64,000 nt of DNA, taken from Adineta vaga. Taxonomy: Eukaryota; Rotifera. This document shows positions 63,063-64,000 of this stretch, piece by piece; the stretch's first letter is position 1, and each line of letters starts with the position of its first letter. The stretch lies in contig CP075494.1 in the NCBI GenBank assembly GCA_021613535.1, forward strand, positions 13,578,001 to 13,642,000, written 5' to 3'. The notes beneath the pieces are model-generated. The model was not told the DNA's origin. It saw nothing but the letters and a program-made list of their open reading frames with translations, and did no database searches. A program made the position numbers and the translations under genes.

Positions 63063-64000
63063 TGATTGATGAAAATAGGTGGAAGAAAGAAAGGAAGGAA
63101 ACGAGCAAGGTAAAGGTGGACTCTTTGAGTCTATTTTGTATAATACAGTCTCAGCAAAAGGATCTTTTCTCTCACTTCTTTTGACATACATACATATACA
63201 TAACGTTTCTTTCTTTTCTCGTTCTGTTGTATACTCTCGATTTTTTTTCTTTCTTTTTTTCTTCTTCTTCCATTCTCTTCGATTTCTTTTTTCTTTTCCT
63301 TCGACATTTCTTCATCAGAACACCTGAATACTTGCACATAACTAATATACAACAAAAAAAAGCGAAACAGGCGAGAAGCAAATATGTCGAATGACATTTG
63401 GAAAATGTGTCCGATTATCGTGAAATAAAAAGAAAACCTTCGATGTCATACGGACACGAAAGACCCATTGAACACACATATGTTTATAATTATAATTATA
63501 AATGTTACATCAAACATGTGTGTAGAAATGAATATTGAAAAATTTGTTACAAAAGATGTTTCAATGAATAATTTCTCTATTTATGACATTCAATTGTCAT
63601 ATACTTATCAAGTCATATTCTATGATTAACCTTTGAAAGAAAATTTTCTTTGCTTATTCATTCAAACAATCATAAAACAAGATATACATGACAATGATTT
63701 TAATCACGAAAAGAAGTATTCTTATAGGTAATTCAAGAACTATTTCTAACACAATGTTGTTTCTGGGATTTAGAAACGAAATGATATTTGAATTGATAGA
63801 TTATATGAACAAACGTTAATGAAAATCTATATCGTTTTCTTTTTTGTCTTTACTTTAACTCCTTCTTTTAACTTTGTTCAATACTTTCATATTGACAGGT
63901 ATCCAATCCAATCTTCTTGATATATACATAACTATATTCATTCATCCATTCAATACTCCACCCTAACCAACTCTAATTACACACCTTCAGTTTTAATACA
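63063..64000. other. Non-coding end of window
   Basis: Includes a pyrimidine-rich tract (63220-63310) and AT-rich DNA. No supported gene is seen. Confidence 0.55.

Noticed and set aside
63131-63397. Lys/Glu-rich minus-strand ORFs near the end of the window
   Set aside because: Encoded by a pyrimidine-rich low-complexity tract; no gene support.

Overview
The window is eukaryotic nuclear DNA. It is AT-rich, with genes split by very short introns (mostly 49-65 nt, GTAAG-type donors) and a few longer ones. Invertebrate-type giant muscle protein exons lie next to a sacsin homologue, a protein I understand to be missing from standard fly and nematode models. This fits a small-genome, non-ecdysozoan metazoan; a bdelloid rotifer is my best guess (inference, moderate to low confidence).

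Positions 1-36134 (+): the 3' part of one giant titin/twitchin-family gene. The reading frame runs unbroken through about 50 exons and roughly 9,480 codons to a stop at 36134. I count about 78 Ig domains and 20 FN3 domains, and no kinase domain. The first half is a tandem array of a 571-residue, six-Ig super-repeat. Six complete copies have identical exon lengths (106/173/588/846 nt), and near-identical introns point to recent duplication and gene conversion. After it come single-copy Ig domains, an A-band-like FN3x3-Igx2-FN3x3-Igx2 section, and an unusual closing run of 14 consecutive FN3 domains.

Positions 37707-43463: two genes I do not recognise. One (+, 4 exons, 450 aa) encodes a secreted or surface protein. 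The other (-, 4 exons, 591 aa) encodes a secreted coiled-coil protein. Between them lies a 373-bp MITE-like element with terminal inverted repeats, an internal direct repeat and an 8-bp target duplication.

Positions 44459-46221 (-): two neighbouring small genes, each encoding a two-PDZ protein, likely tandem paralogues.

Positions 47024-60799, possibly to 63062 (-): a 14-exon sacsin-like co-chaperone gene (2,978 aa) whose splice phases all agree. It has partial sacsin repeats, a J domain with an intact HPD motif and a C-terminal HEPN domain, but no Hsp90-like ATPase module that I can see. Two candidate first coding exons (60799-60457 and 63062-62717) could both splice to the same second exon. 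A long GA/GT microsatellite and purine-rich tandem repeats lie between them. The last 0.9 kb has no supported gene.
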